This document shows, one piece after another, positions 44,760-53,879 of a stretch of 64,000 nt of DNA. Both the position numbers and the translations under genes were made by a program. How positions within the stretch are numbered: position 1 is the first letter of the stretch; the number at the start of each line of letters is the position of its first letter. The notes under the pieces were generated by a model. It saw only the letters and a list, made by a program, of their open reading frames with translations, did not search any database and was not told the origin of the DNA. This DNA is from an uncultured Flaviramulus sp. (GTDB lineage Bacteria; Bacteroidota; Bacteroidia; Flavobacteriales; Flavobacteriaceae): the NCBI GenBank assembly GCA_947501105.1, contig CANMUP010000002.1:372001-436000 (forward strand), written 5' to 3'.

Positions 44760-46100
44760 TCACTTTATGAGAGATGAAAAAGCATTATTTAAAATTTGTA
44801 TCGCTTTTTCCAAATCAGCTTTTTCAATAGTAAGAGCTGGCGATAATTGTAATACATTGCCTTGAGATACTTTAAAACTTAAACCATGTTTTAGGCAGTA
44901 ATACATTATTTTTTCTGCTTCTTTTTTTGCTGGGTTTTTTGTTTCTGGATCAATCAACTCTACACCCCACAAAAGGCCTATACCTCTAATATGACCAATA
45001 ATTGGATATTTATCTTTAAGTGTATTTAATTTATTCTCAATCCATTTCGTATTCTTATTTACTTTTAAAAGAATCTGTTCTTGTTCAATATAGTTTATAG
45101 TGGCAAGTGCAGCTGCAGAACCTACGGGGCTTTTTTCGTGCGTAAAATGCCCTAAGGAAATATCTTGTGCTACATTGTATTTATCTCTACAAACCATGGC
45201 AGCAAAAGGGATAATGCCACCTCCAAGGCCTTTACCAATACAAAGAATATCTGGTTCTATATCAAAGTTTTCAAAAGCAAACATTTTACCAGTGCGCCCT
45301 AAAGCAATTGGGATTTCATCTAGAATAAGTAGCACATCGTGTTTATCACAAATTTCTCGAATGCGTTTCCAATAGGCTTTTGATGGTATTTGAACATCAG
45401 TATTTCTTACTGTTTCTGCAATAAAAGCTCCTATTTCACCTTCTTTTTCAATCACATATTCTAAATAATCGACGTATTTCATTTCATTATCAAAAAAACC
45501 ACCATTTTTCATTGGAGGAGGTATTCTAATAGCTCCAGGCATCATAGGTCCCATATGTTGTCTAAACACAGCTTCGCCACCAGCACTAATAGCATCTAAA
45601 GAGGCTCCATGAAAGGAATCCCAATATGAAATCACTTTATGCTTACCAGTTACCACCCTAGCCAATTTTAATGCCATACTTATAACTGAAGTACCTCCAG
45701 GAGCAAAAAGTACTCGGTTTAAATCATTAGGAAGTAAAGATGTAAGTTTCTCAGCAAAATTGATGGCTTTTTCATTAGTAAAACGACGGGTTGAGAAAGA
45801 GAGTTCATCCAATTGTTTTTTTATGGCATCAACCACATACGAATTGGAGAAACCAACTTGATGAACATTGTTACCATGAAAATCTAAATAGGTTTTACCG
45901 TTAATATTTTTTATGATTGCTCCATTACAAGTTTCAAGAACGTCTAAACAAGGTGTGGACATGGATTGGTGCAAGAACAACCGCGCATCATCTTCTAGTA
46001 ATTGCTTTGTTTTGGCATCTGTAATGTTTTTTTGTTGCCATTTAAACCGCTCTTCTGTAAGATTTACATCGCCTTCCGTACTTAAATTTTTTTGCTCCAT
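44760..46100 (-). CDS. class III aminotransferase-fold PLP enzyme (PbfA-like?)
   Basis: A 446-residue fold-type I PLP enzyme. The PLP Lys is in LCIGKGLGGGI and the cofactor-binding Asp in LLILDEIPIALGRTGKMF. YLDFHGNNVHQVGF and IAETVRNTDVQIP recall (R)-1-hydroxy-2-aminoethylphosphonate ammonia-lyase (PbfA), a class III homologue of phosphonate catabolism, but I cannot separate that from a 4-aminobutyrate- or alanine-glyoxylate-type transaminase. Neighbours favour amine/glycine metabolism: it is the last gene of the demethylation locus, 134 bases after purU. No phnX or phnW is near. Confidence 0.75.
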   Translation of the reverse strand: MEQKNLSTEGDVNLTEERFKWQQKNITDAKTKQLLEDDARLFLHQSMSTPCLDVLETCNGAIIKNINGKTYLDFHGNNVHQVGFSNSYVVDAIKKQLDELSFSTRRFTNEKAINFAEKLTSLLPNDLNRVLFAPGGTSVISMALKLARVVTGKHKVISYWDSFHGASLDAISAGGEAVFRQHMGPMMPGAIRIPPPMKNGGFFDNEMKYVDYLEYVIEKEGEIGAFIAETVRNTDVQIPSKAYWKRIREICDKHDVLLILDEIPIALGRTGKMFAFENFDIEPDILCIGKGLGGGIIPFAAMVCRDKYNVAQDISLGHFTHEKSPVGSAAALATINYIEQEQILLKVNKNTKWIENKLNTLKDKYPIIGHIRGIGLLWGVELIDPETKNPAKKEAEKIMYYCLKHGLSFKVSQGNVLQLSPALTIEKADLEKAIQILNNAFSSLIK

Positions 46101-46234
46101 TTGTATATTTATAATTTTGTATTTTCAATAGCTTTTTGTACCAAAAATTTTAATGAAAATTCATAGATAGGTTAGGGTAGCAGTAGTCAAATCAATTGTT
46201 CTGTGTACATTGTTTAGTTCTTCATAAAGATGCT

Positions 46235-47107
46235 TCATTCCCCAGTTTCAGGAAAAACAATTGCTTTATTTCCATCAACAATTATTTGATCATTTAAATG
46301 AAAATTAACCGCTCTTGCCAAAACAAATGTTTCAATTTCTGCTCCAATACTTTTTAAAGAGCTTACAGTACTTTCATGAGATACGCGCTCAACGCCTTGT
46401 TCTATAATGGGGCCTTCATCTAAATCTTGAGTAGCATAATGAGCAGTAGCTCCTATTAGTTTAACGCCTCTTTCATAAGCTCTTTTATAGGGATTTGCTC
46501 CTTGAAATGCAGGTAAAAAGGAGTGATGAATATTGATAATTCTTTCTGGAAAATGATTGATAAAATCTTCCGATAGTATTTGCATATAACGTGCCATAAC
46601 AATCAAATCAATCTCATTTTTACCAAATAATTCTATTATTTTTTTTTCTTGCTGAGTTTTGGTTTCTTTAGTAACTGGTTCATGATAAAAAGGGATTCCA
46701 AACATATCTGCTACTGGTTTTAATTTTAAATGATTACTTACTACCATACTAACCTCACAATTAAGTTTTCCTTCTTTATGCCTATGTAATAGATCATATA
46801 AATTATGACTTGTATGGGATACCATAATCGCAACTTTATGCTTTTTGCTTCCATAATCAATTTTCCAAGTAATATTATATAATTCAGCTAGCTTAGCAAA
46901 TCTACCTTCAAACTCTATTTTACTTAAACCTACTGAGGAATCAGCAACTAAACGAATACGCATAAAGAACTTTTTTTCTTCTGAATTTGTGTATTGCTGT
47001 GAACTAATAATATTAAACCCTTCAACATAAAAGAAACTGGTTAATTTGGCTATGATTCCTTTTTGGTCTGGGCATTTTATTAAAAAGGTAACTATTTGTG
47101 GTTTCAT
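46235..47107 (-). CDS. purU: formyltetrahydrofolate deformylase
   Basis: Releases formate from 10-formyl-THF and so frees THF. The 290 residues have an N-terminal ACT domain (FLIKCPDQKGIIAKLTSFFY, about 1-85) and a formyltransferase-like catalytic domain with conserved Asn, His and Asp (INIHHSFLPAFQGANPYKRAYERG, GATAHYATQDLDEGPIIEQ). It overlaps the Fe-S oxidoreductase gene by 4 bases, so the two are translationally coupled. purU beside sarcosine/dimethylglycine oxidation genes is known from glycine betaine catabolic clusters, where it recycles folate loaded by demethylation. Confidence 0.95.
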   Translation of the reverse strand: MKPQIVTFLIKCPDQKGIIAKLTSFFYVEGFNIISSQQYTNSEEKKFFMRIRLVADSSVGLSKIEFEGRFAKLAELYNITWKIDYGSKKHKVAIMVSHTSHNLYDLLHRHKEGKLNCEVSMVVSNHLKLKPVADMFGIPFYHEPVTKETKTQQEKKIIELFGKNEIDLIVMARYMQILSEDFINHFPERIINIHHSFLPAFQGANPYKRAYERGVKLIGATAHYATQDLDEGPIIEQGVERVSHESTVSSLKSIGAEIETFVLARAVNFHLNDQIIVDGNKAIVFPETGE

Positions 47108-49230
47108 ATTTTTTTATATTTATTGTTGTCAGTATGGCTAGATATTTTTTTTGTTTCCTCTATAGCCTCTGCAAGAATTTCAGAAATATCCTTTATTTGA
47201 ACTTTATCAGTTTTAGCAGCAATACCGTCAGTCATCATCGTAAGGCAGAATGGGCAGGATACAGCAACAGTTTTTGCTTTAGTTTCAAGGAGCTCTTCAA
47301 CACGAGTTCTACCAATACGTTCTTCTGGTTCATCATCAAACCACATGCGTCCACCACCAGCTCCACAACAAGAAGATTCGCAACCACTACGTGCAACTTC
47401 TTCGAGAGCTTTATCGCCAGCAGCAGCTTCAATAAGATGACGTGGTTCGCTATCGATACCATTTACTCGTGCAAGATAACATGGGTCGTGATAAGTAATC
47501 GATCCATCTTCTTTAATAACAGCTTTTGAATCTACTTTTAGTTTATCATCTTTGATTAAGCTTGAAAGGTATTGTGAATGATGCATCACTTCATAATCGC
47601 CACCAAATTGTGGGTAATCTTTATTCAACGAATTGAGACAGTGCGGGCAGTGTGTAATGATGCTTTTAACATTATACTTTTTGAGCACTTGAATATTATT
47701 TTCGGCAGATTCTTGGAATAGAAATTCATCACCCATACGACGCGCAAATTCACCTGTACAACGTTCTTCAGGTCCAAGCGTTGCATAATTTACGCCAGCA
47801 AGTTCAAGAAGTTTTACAACAGAATGCGCCACTTTTTGAATACGACGATCGTAAGTAGCAGAACACCCTATCCAATACAAAATTTCAAAACCTGGATTAG
47901 ATTGTACCGTTGGAACATCTAGTCCTTCTGCCCAATTGAAACGATCGCGAGCAGGAAGTCCCCATGGATTACCTGAGCGTTGAACTTTTTGCAATGCTGC
48001 AGCTGGTGGGCCACTGAGTGCGCCTTCACCAATCAGGAAACGGCGCATATCGGTAATAATGCTTACTGGACTCACATCTAACGGACAAACCTCATGACAA
48101 GCATTACACGTAGTACAACTCCAAAGTGTTTCAGCAGAAATAACATCACCATGTAAATTCGGAGCAGCTGCTAATGCTTCATCTTCCAATTCATCACGAT
48201 CGTTCTTACGTGCGTCTATAACCAATGGTGCAACTTCGTTGAAATGCTTCCGAATATCTTGCACAACATCGCGTGGAGAAAGTGGTTTCCCAGCTTCTGT
48301 AGCAGGACAAGCATCAGTACATCGTCCACAAGAAACACAAGCGTCTAGTGAAAGCAATTGCCTTTGCGAAAAATCTTGAACGTTTTCAACACCAACTTTA
48401 CCTGTTTCTTCTAATTCTTCAACAGTAACAGGAATCATGTCCCCTGGTTTTCTACGAACCAAAACTAAATTATACGTTCCAGCAATAACATGAAGAAGTC
48501 TTGTATATGGAAATGAAGCTATAAAAGAAAAAACTAAAAGCCCATGAAACCACCAAATTGAGAGGTGGACAGCACTTATATTTCCTTCATTAACGCCTAA
48601 AAACTGGAACAGATGAGCATGAGCATTTCCTACATAGGAAAGCCATGGATATGCTGTATTTTCACGAATAATACGAAGACCTTCAAGCCAATACCCCGAC
48701 CAACCAATAACGAAAAGTGCAGTAACAAGAAAGAAATCTGACTTACGATAGCCCACACTATCTTCTCGCCCTTTCTGAATCATACGAACAAGAAACCATG
48801 CAGCTCCAACCGTATAAAGTAATCCGAAAGTATCTAAGAAAACTTCATAAATTGCAAAATAAATTCCTTTGTGGAATAAATTTTCACCTTCTATTCCAAA
48901 TAAAATATGACCGTATTCTTCAACAGCGACTAGAACAGTACCAATAAATAAAATTATAAAACCAAAGAACATTAAGGTATGAAAAAGACCTGCTTTCTTT
49001 TTTCGAACACCACTGCGAACCGTTTTTTGAGATAAAACTCGTGTTCTAAGCGCTTTTGCAGATGCAACCCAGTCAATTTTCTCTCCAGTAGCTTTTCCAA
49101 TCCTCCAGAGTTTTCTACGTTTAAAAATACCATAGGCAAAAATGCCCATCGAAGTAAACGCACATATATAAAAGAGTATTTTAGAGACAACTCCAATATT
49201 TCCGTATAGTTCTCTTGATAGTTCTTCCAT
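47104..49230 (-). CDS. membrane-bound Fe-S oxidoreductase (DgcB-like, CCG domains)
   Basis: A 708-residue protein of the type that passes electrons from ETF to the quinone pool. The N-terminal part has about six membrane helices (1-250, NarI-like). Next come two 4Fe-4S motifs (CVSCGRCTDACPATEAGKP near 300, CTTCNACHEVCPLDVSP near 375) and two CCG-type domains (CSATYDRR..ERCTGEFARR, with CTG in place of CCG; then DPCYLAR..SSCCGAGGGRM). It resembles DgcB of dimethylglycine catabolism and EtfQO-like CCG proteins. The order with etfA, etfB and the dehydrogenase supports this. Confidence 0.88.
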   Translation of the reverse strand: MEELSRELYGNIGVVSKILFYICAFTSMGIFAYGIFKRRKLWRIGKATGEKIDWVASAKALRTRVLSQKTVRSGVRKKKAGLFHTLMFFGFIILFIGTVLVAVEEYGHILFGIEGENLFHKGIYFAIYEVFLDTFGLLYTVGAAWFLVRMIQKGREDSVGYRKSDFFLVTALFVIGWSGYWLEGLRIIRENTAYPWLSYVGNAHAHLFQFLGVNEGNISAVHLSIWWFHGLLVFSFIASFPYTRLLHVIAGTYNLVLVRRKPGDMIPVTVEELEETGKVGVENVQDFSQRQLLSLDACVSCGRCTDACPATEAGKPLSPRDVVQDIRKHFNEVAPLVIDARKNDRDELEDEALAAAPNLHGDVISAETLWSCTTCNACHEVCPLDVSPVSIITDMRRFLIGEGALSGPPAAALQKVQRSGNPWGLPARDRFNWAEGLDVPTVQSNPGFEILYWIGCSATYDRRIQKVAHSVVKLLELAGVNYATLGPEERCTGEFARRMGDEFLFQESAENNIQVLKKYNVKSIITHCPHCLNSLNKDYPQFGGDYEVMHHSQYLSSLIKDDKLKVDSKAVIKEDGSITYHDPCYLARVNGIDSEPRHLIEAAAGDKALEEVARSGCESSCCGAGGGRMWFDDEPEERIGRTRVEELLETKAKTVAVSCPFCLTMMTDGIAAKTDKVQIKDISEILAEAIEETKKISSHTDNNKYKKI

Positions 49231-49271
49231 CTGGTTTTTTTGTGTTAATTTATGCCTTTTAAGTAAAATTA

Positions 49272-49313
49272 AAGCCCACGGTAAAATTCTTATTAGAAAA
49301 TAACCCTGGGCTT
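49272..49313 (-). terminator. hairpin between etfA and the Fe-S oxidoreductase gene
   Basis: Stem AAGCCCA with TGGGCTT, extended by GG/CC after one mismatch, over a loop of about 22 bases. On the minus strand the stem is followed by TTTAATTTTAC. It may be a weak terminator or processing site within the operon. Confidence 0.4.
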
Positions 49314-49340
49314 CAAATATTTATGGTTGGTTTGATAAAC

Positions 49341-50294
49341 CTAGAGTTTTTCCATCATTTCAGGAATCGCTTCATAAGCATCTGCAATGAGCGCAAAATC
49401 TGCGTAATCTAAAAGCGGAGCTTCATCATCGGTATTAATCGCTGCAATGATTTTTGAGTTCTTCATACCTGCAAGGTGTTGTACAGCTCCCGAAATACCA
49501 ATACCTAAATAAAGGTCTGGAGCAATAATTTTTCCTGTTTGCCCAACTTGATTTTCGTTTGGTGCAATACCCGCATCTACCGCTGCACGAGAACTACCAG
49601 TTCCGCCACCAATTTTATCTGCAAGACCGCCAATAAGACGTTCATAATCTTCTGCTGTTTTAAATGCACGACCACCAGAAATAACTATAGCAGCTTCTGT
49701 CACATCCGGACGATCACTTTGCTTAGTTGTAACTGAATCAAACTGAATAGCAGAAGGCAATGCTACCACATCTATATTAAGTGCAGTAACGCTTGTTTCT
49801 CCAGTAGGCTCTGCAGGTTCGTAAGCTGATTGTAATGCTGTTACGACTACTGGTGAACCGTGTGCAGCTACCCAAGCAGCCACACCACCTGCGTGCATAG
49901 TACGTTGCCATATCAATTTACCATCACGATTTTCACAAGCTGTTGCATCTGTTACCATAGTTCCTCCAAGGGCAGCGGCAGCGCGAGCAACACAATCTTT
50001 ACCATGTGAGGTAGACGCTGCGATAACTAAATCTGCGCCACGTTGTTGAGCTATTTGGGCAATGGCAGCACCATAACGATCTGCTGTTGGGTGTGAGAAT
50101 AATGCATCACTAAGTGTAAATGTTGGAGCATAAGCTGATGCTGCTTTTGCTGCGGCAGCAATATCATCACCAATGATGGCAATTTCAATATCTCCATTTT
50201 CAGCAGCTACTACATTTTTTGCAAGGGTGATTGCGCTACGACTTGCGTGACGAACTTCTGATCCCTGTGCTTCTGCTATAATTAGAATTTTCAT
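49341..50294 (-). CDS. etfA: electron transfer flavoprotein alpha subunit
   Basis: The 317 residues hold the N-terminal alpha/beta domain (MKILIIAEAQGSEVRHASRSA) and the C-terminal FAD-binding domain with its signature (KIIAPDLYLGIGISGAVQHLAGMKNSKIIAAINTD region; residues about 255-295) and VISGGRAFKTAED. It carries electrons from the dehydrogenase to the membrane oxidoreductase. It follows etfB by 18 bases. Base composition is clearly richer in G+C than the rest of the window (for example 30 of 60 bases at 49921-49980). Confidence 0.96.
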   Translation of the reverse strand: MKILIIAEAQGSEVRHASRSAITLAKNVVAAENGDIEIAIIGDDIAAAAKAASAYAPTFTLSDALFSHPTADRYGAAIAQIAQQRGADLVIAASTSHGKDCVARAAAALGGTMVTDATACENRDGKLIWQRTMHAGGVAAWVAAHGSPVVVTALQSAYEPAEPTGETSVTALNIDVVALPSAIQFDSVTTKQSDRPDVTEAAIVISGGRAFKTAEDYERLIGGLADKIGGGTGSSRAAVDAGIAPNENQVGQTGKIIAPDLYLGIGISGAVQHLAGMKNSKIIAAINTDDEAPLLDYADFALIADAYEAIPEMMEKL

Positions 50295-50312
50295 TTTGAT
50301 ATAAATTTAAGA

Positions 50313-51074
50313 TTAAAGCGCACCTGCTTCTTTAAGTTTAGCGATAAGTTCATCAACGTTGTTTACGCGAACACAGTTACGTTTAGCGCTAAGTGTTTCC
50401 ATAGAAATAATTTCCACTCTAGGTTCTACAGCAACACCAAGGTCTTCTGGCGTAGATATGTCAACGGGTTTACGCTTAGCCTTCATCATTGCTGGTAATG
50501 ATGCATAACGAGGTTCATTTAAACGAAGGTCTGTAGTAATTACTGCTGGAAGTGTCATAGATACGTTCTCAATACCAGTATCAGTTTCACGAGCTACTTT
50601 TACGCGATCTCCTTCAAAACTAATTTCTGATGCGAAAGTTGCTTGAGGCCAATTTAAATGATGTGCAAGAAATTGTCCTGCTTGATTATTGTCTGCATCA
50701 ATCGCCTGTTTCCCCATAATAATAAGGTCTGGTTGCTCTTTATCTACAACTGCTTTTAAAAGACTTGATGCAACCCAAGAGTCTATATATTCGTCTGAAA
50801 CAACATGTACAGCACGATCTGCTCCCATGGCGAGTGCAATTCGAATTTCTTTTTCACATGCTTGTGGTCCAATACAAACAGCAACTATTTCAATGTCACT
50901 ACCTGCTTGACTACGCTCTTCTTCACGAATGCGAAGTGCTTCTTCTAGTGCTATAGCGTCAAATGGATTTATAATACAAGGAATCCCTGAAAGATCCGCA
51001 GCTGTTTTATCAGCGTTCAAATGGATCGGTTGATCCGGGTCTGGAACTCGCTTAGTTGGAACTAAAATCTTCAT
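50313..51074 (-). CDS. etfB: electron transfer flavoprotein beta subunit
   Basis: The 253 residues start MKILVPTKRVPDPDQPIHLN and carry the AMP/FAD domain motifs IINPFDAIALEEALRI, ALAMGADRAVHV, and DLIIMGKQAIDADNNQ. The VNNVDELIAKLKEAGAL end is typical. It forms the heterodimer with EtfA. It begins 120 bases after the dehydrogenase stop, with no strong terminator between, so probably one transcript. Confidence 0.96.
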   Translation of the reverse strand: MKILVPTKRVPDPDQPIHLNADKTAADLSGIPCIINPFDAIALEEALRIREEERSQAGSDIEIVAVCIGPQACEKEIRIALAMGADRAVHVVSDEYIDSWVASSLLKAVVDKEQPDLIIMGKQAIDADNNQAGQFLAHHLNWPQATFASEISFEGDRVKVARETDTGIENVSMTLPAVITTDLRLNEPRYASLPAMMKAKRKPVDISTPEDLGVAVEPRVEIISMETLSAKRNCVRVNNVDELIAKLKEAGAL

Positions 51075-51194
51075 CTGTTTATTTTTATTTTTTTATCGGT
51101 CATATGTAACATTCATATTTATCATCATTAGGTGTTTTTAAGTTTCCGCTATGAATGCTTCATTTTATGAGTGTAATATTAATTTAATATATTT

Positions 51195-53648
51195 TTAGCT
51201 TAGAACACGAGCGCGTTCAAAGTCATAAAGACACTTGTCGTGACGCTTCGCTTTGATACGCTTACCGAATGATTCGATTTCGTATGTCTCTGCATCTAAG
51301 TTTGCTTTAGGCACATAGGCAAAGGCTATTGTTTTTCCAAGCGTATGAGAAAATGCTCCAGAAGTAACAATCTCAACGACTTCACCATCACAGTAAAGTG
51401 GCTCAGATCCGTATATTTCTGTTTCTTCTTCAAGTTCGAAGAAGCACATTTTGAAACGTGGTCCTTCAGCTTTAATTTTAGTAAGCGCCTCCTTACCAAT
51501 AAAGTCAACCTTTTTCTTAAGATGAACGTTAAAGCCAAGACCAACACAGTATGGATCGTAATCTGCTGTAAGATCACCACTCCAATAGAAGTATCCTTTT
51601 TCAATACGACAACACTCTAAAGCGCGATATCCTACATTTGCAATACCAAACTCTTCTCCGGCTTCCATTAATTTTTCATATACGTATGCCGTATATTCTA
51701 CAGGTATATGTAATTCCCATCCAAGTTCTCCGTGATAACTCACTCGTAGTGCTTGAACTGGTGCTGAACCAATATGTATTTGCTTACATGTTCCGAATTT
51801 GAATCCTTCATTAGAAACATCATCAAACTTAGAAATCAATGTTTTATCAAGAACTTTACGAGCATTTGGTCCGCAAAGGTTTAAAACTCCACGGGATGAT
51901 GTACAATCGAATGCAACACACGCTTCATCATCTTTAATGTTAGTTTTAACCCAATCTAGATCATGAATAGTGAACGATGTTCCTGTAATCATATAGAAAT
52001 GGTCTTTACCAAGACGTGCAATCGTTACATCACATTCGATACCACCATCTTTATTACACATTTGCGTATAAGAAAGTGTTCCTACTGGTTTGTCCATATT
52101 ACGTGTACAAACACGTTGTAGAACCTGCAAAGCATCTTTTCCTCTAATTTCGATTTTACCGAAAGAAGATTGGTCAAGAATGGCTACGTTTTCACGAATT
52201 GCTTTTACTTCTCGACCTACATACTCATGCCAATGAGGACGACCCCATGCCATGTCTTCTTTAGCTTCGACACCTTCTGGAGCAAACCATAATGCTCGTT
52301 CCCAACCAGACTTTTCACCAAAACAAGCGCCTTGTGCTTTTAATTTATCGTAAAGTGGGCTACGGCGAAGACTACGTTCTGCTTTATCTTGCTCGTGTGG
52401 CCATGCAAGTGTATAATGTTTTGGATAATGTTCGTTTGTACGTTCTCCAACATATTTATCTGCCGCATAATGAGGTGCTCCGAAACGGCGAATATCTTCT
52501 GAATAGATATACAGTTTTGGGCGACCATCTAGAATCCATTCTGAAACTGCTTTACCAACTCCACCTGCTCCTGCAATACCGAAACAGTTCATACCTGTAG
52601 CTAAGAAGAAGTTAGAAACCTCTGGCGTTGGTCCAAGTAAATAGTGAGAATCTGGTGTGTACCCATCAGGACCATTAATCATTTGACGAACTTCTGCTTT
52701 TTCAAGAATAGGCGTACGCTCCATTCCAGGGATAAAAAGTTGTTCAAATTGGTCGTAATTTGGTTCAAAAAGTTGTGAAACAAAATCCCATGGCATATCT
52801 CCATGATTATATAAAATTGGTGAAAGCTCAAAACCTCCAAAAATTAGACCACCTACTTCCGAACGATAGTAGACTGCTTTATCCGGATCACGAGTTACAG
52901 GAAGGTTTCTAGGAACTCCTTCCATTTCTTTAGTTACCATATATTGATGCTCCATAATGGCGATAGGAACGTTAACGCCAGCCATTTTACCAACACGACG
53001 CGCCCACATACCTGCACAGTTTACAACAGTATCACATTCTACAGTACCTTTATTTGTTATAACAGCAGTTACTTTGCCGTTTTTCTTCTCAAACCCTTCA
53101 ACCATTGTATCAGTGAAGATTTTTCCTCCATTTGCACGAGCTCCACGAGCTAATGCCTGAGTAAGCATTGATGGATCTGCATAACCGTCAGTTGCACAAT
53201 AAACTCCACCAACACAACCTTCAAGTACCATAATTGGAAACTTCTCTTGACATTGTTCTGGTGTTAGAATTTCTACATCTAATCCGTATGACTTCCCTTG
53301 AGTTGCAATCTTACGAAGCTCCATCATGCGTTCTTCAGAAGAAGCCAAACGAAGAGAACCCACTTCATTCCAACCTGCTGGCTGACCAGTGATTTCTTCT
53401 AGACGGCGATAAAGCTCTGCTGAATATTGTACAAGGCGGGTGACATTACGCGACGAACGTAACTGGCCAACTAAACCAGCTGCGTGCCATGTTGCACCAT
53501 TTGTTAAGTCGTTTTTTTCAATAAGAATCGCTTTAACACCGCGTTCTGCAAGGTGGTAAAGAACACTTGTTCCTACTACGCCACCACCGACGATGACAAC
53601 TGGCGACTGATCTGGCAAGGATGCTGAAGATGTATTTTTTGTACTCAT
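51195..53648 (-). CDS. ETF-linked dimethylglycine/sarcosine dehydrogenase (FAD domain fused to GcvT-like folate domain)
   Basis: An 817-residue flavoprotein that oxidatively demethylates N-methylated glycine and gives the one-carbon unit to THF. The N-terminal domain (about 15-390) binds FAD (VVIVGGGVVGTSVLYHLAERG). His55 in ATWHAAG matches the residue covalently bound to FAD in dimethylglycine and sarcosine dehydrogenases. A linker DUF1989-type/FAO_M domain follows, then GcvT and GcvT_C folate domains (about 440-815; TYTQMCNKDGGIECDVTI, RVSYHGELGWELHIP). Dimethylglycine, sarcosine and related substrates cannot be separated by eye. It heads the locus and has its own promoter. Confidence 0.9.
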   Translation of the reverse strand: MSTKNTSSASLPDQSPVVIVGGGVVGTSVLYHLAERGVKAILIEKNDLTNGATWHAAGLVGQLRSSRNVTRLVQYSAELYRRLEEITGQPAGWNEVGSLRLASSEERMMELRKIATQGKSYGLDVEILTPEQCQEKFPIMVLEGCVGGVYCATDGYADPSMLTQALARGARANGGKIFTDTMVEGFEKKNGKVTAVITNKGTVECDTVVNCAGMWARRVGKMAGVNVPIAIMEHQYMVTKEMEGVPRNLPVTRDPDKAVYYRSEVGGLIFGGFELSPILYNHGDMPWDFVSQLFEPNYDQFEQLFIPGMERTPILEKAEVRQMINGPDGYTPDSHYLLGPTPEVSNFFLATGMNCFGIAGAGGVGKAVSEWILDGRPKLYIYSEDIRRFGAPHYAADKYVGERTNEHYPKHYTLAWPHEQDKAERSLRRSPLYDKLKAQGACFGEKSGWERALWFAPEGVEAKEDMAWGRPHWHEYVGREVKAIRENVAILDQSSFGKIEIRGKDALQVLQRVCTRNMDKPVGTLSYTQMCNKDGGIECDVTIARLGKDHFYMITGTSFTIHDLDWVKTNIKDDEACVAFDCTSSRGVLNLCGPNARKVLDKTLISKFDDVSNEGFKFGTCKQIHIGSAPVQALRVSYHGELGWELHIPVEYTAYVYEKLMEAGEEFGIANVGYRALECCRIEKGYFYWSGDLTADYDPYCVGLGFNVHLKKKVDFIGKEALTKIKAEGPRFKMCFFELEEETEIYGSEPLYCDGEVVEIVTSGAFSHTLGKTIAFAYVPKANLDAETYEIESFGKRIKAKRHDKCLYDFERARVLS

Positions 53649-53729
53649 TTAGATTTTTTCTAGTTAAAGTATGCTTAATTTAATGATTCATTGCGTTTTC
53701 ACTATTTATAAAATAATTATAATATTAGT

Positions 53730-53758
53730 CAAATTTATGAAACTATTTTGATTATCAA
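53730..53758 (-). promoter_or_regulatory. promoter of the methylated-glycine locus
   Basis: On the minus strand: TTG (complement of 53756-53758), an 18-base spacer, then TAAATTTG (complement of 53730-53737), matching the Bacteroidota consensus. About 80 bases of leader precede the dehydrogenase start. Confidence 0.55.
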
Positions 53759-53764
53759 AAAAAA

Positions 53765-53781
53765 ATGCATATTATTTGCAT
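53765..53781. promoter_or_regulatory. inverted repeat upstream of the dehydrogenase promoter
   Basis: ATGCA-N7-TGCAT sits just upstream of the -33 element of the methylated-glycine locus, the place where an activator would bind. Confidence 0.4.
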
Positions 53782-53879
53782 TATTAATGAAATCTATTTC
53801 AAATTCATAAATCTAGCCCTCTTACTTAATCCTAAAAAAGAATGCTTGTTTCCGTTCAATGAAATCTATACATTTTATT

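Noticed and set aside
47104..53648. integrase, IS or tRNA-edge insertion marks around the G+C-rich locus
   Set aside because: No transposase, direct repeat or tRNA was found at either edge, so the mode of transfer, if any, is not visible.
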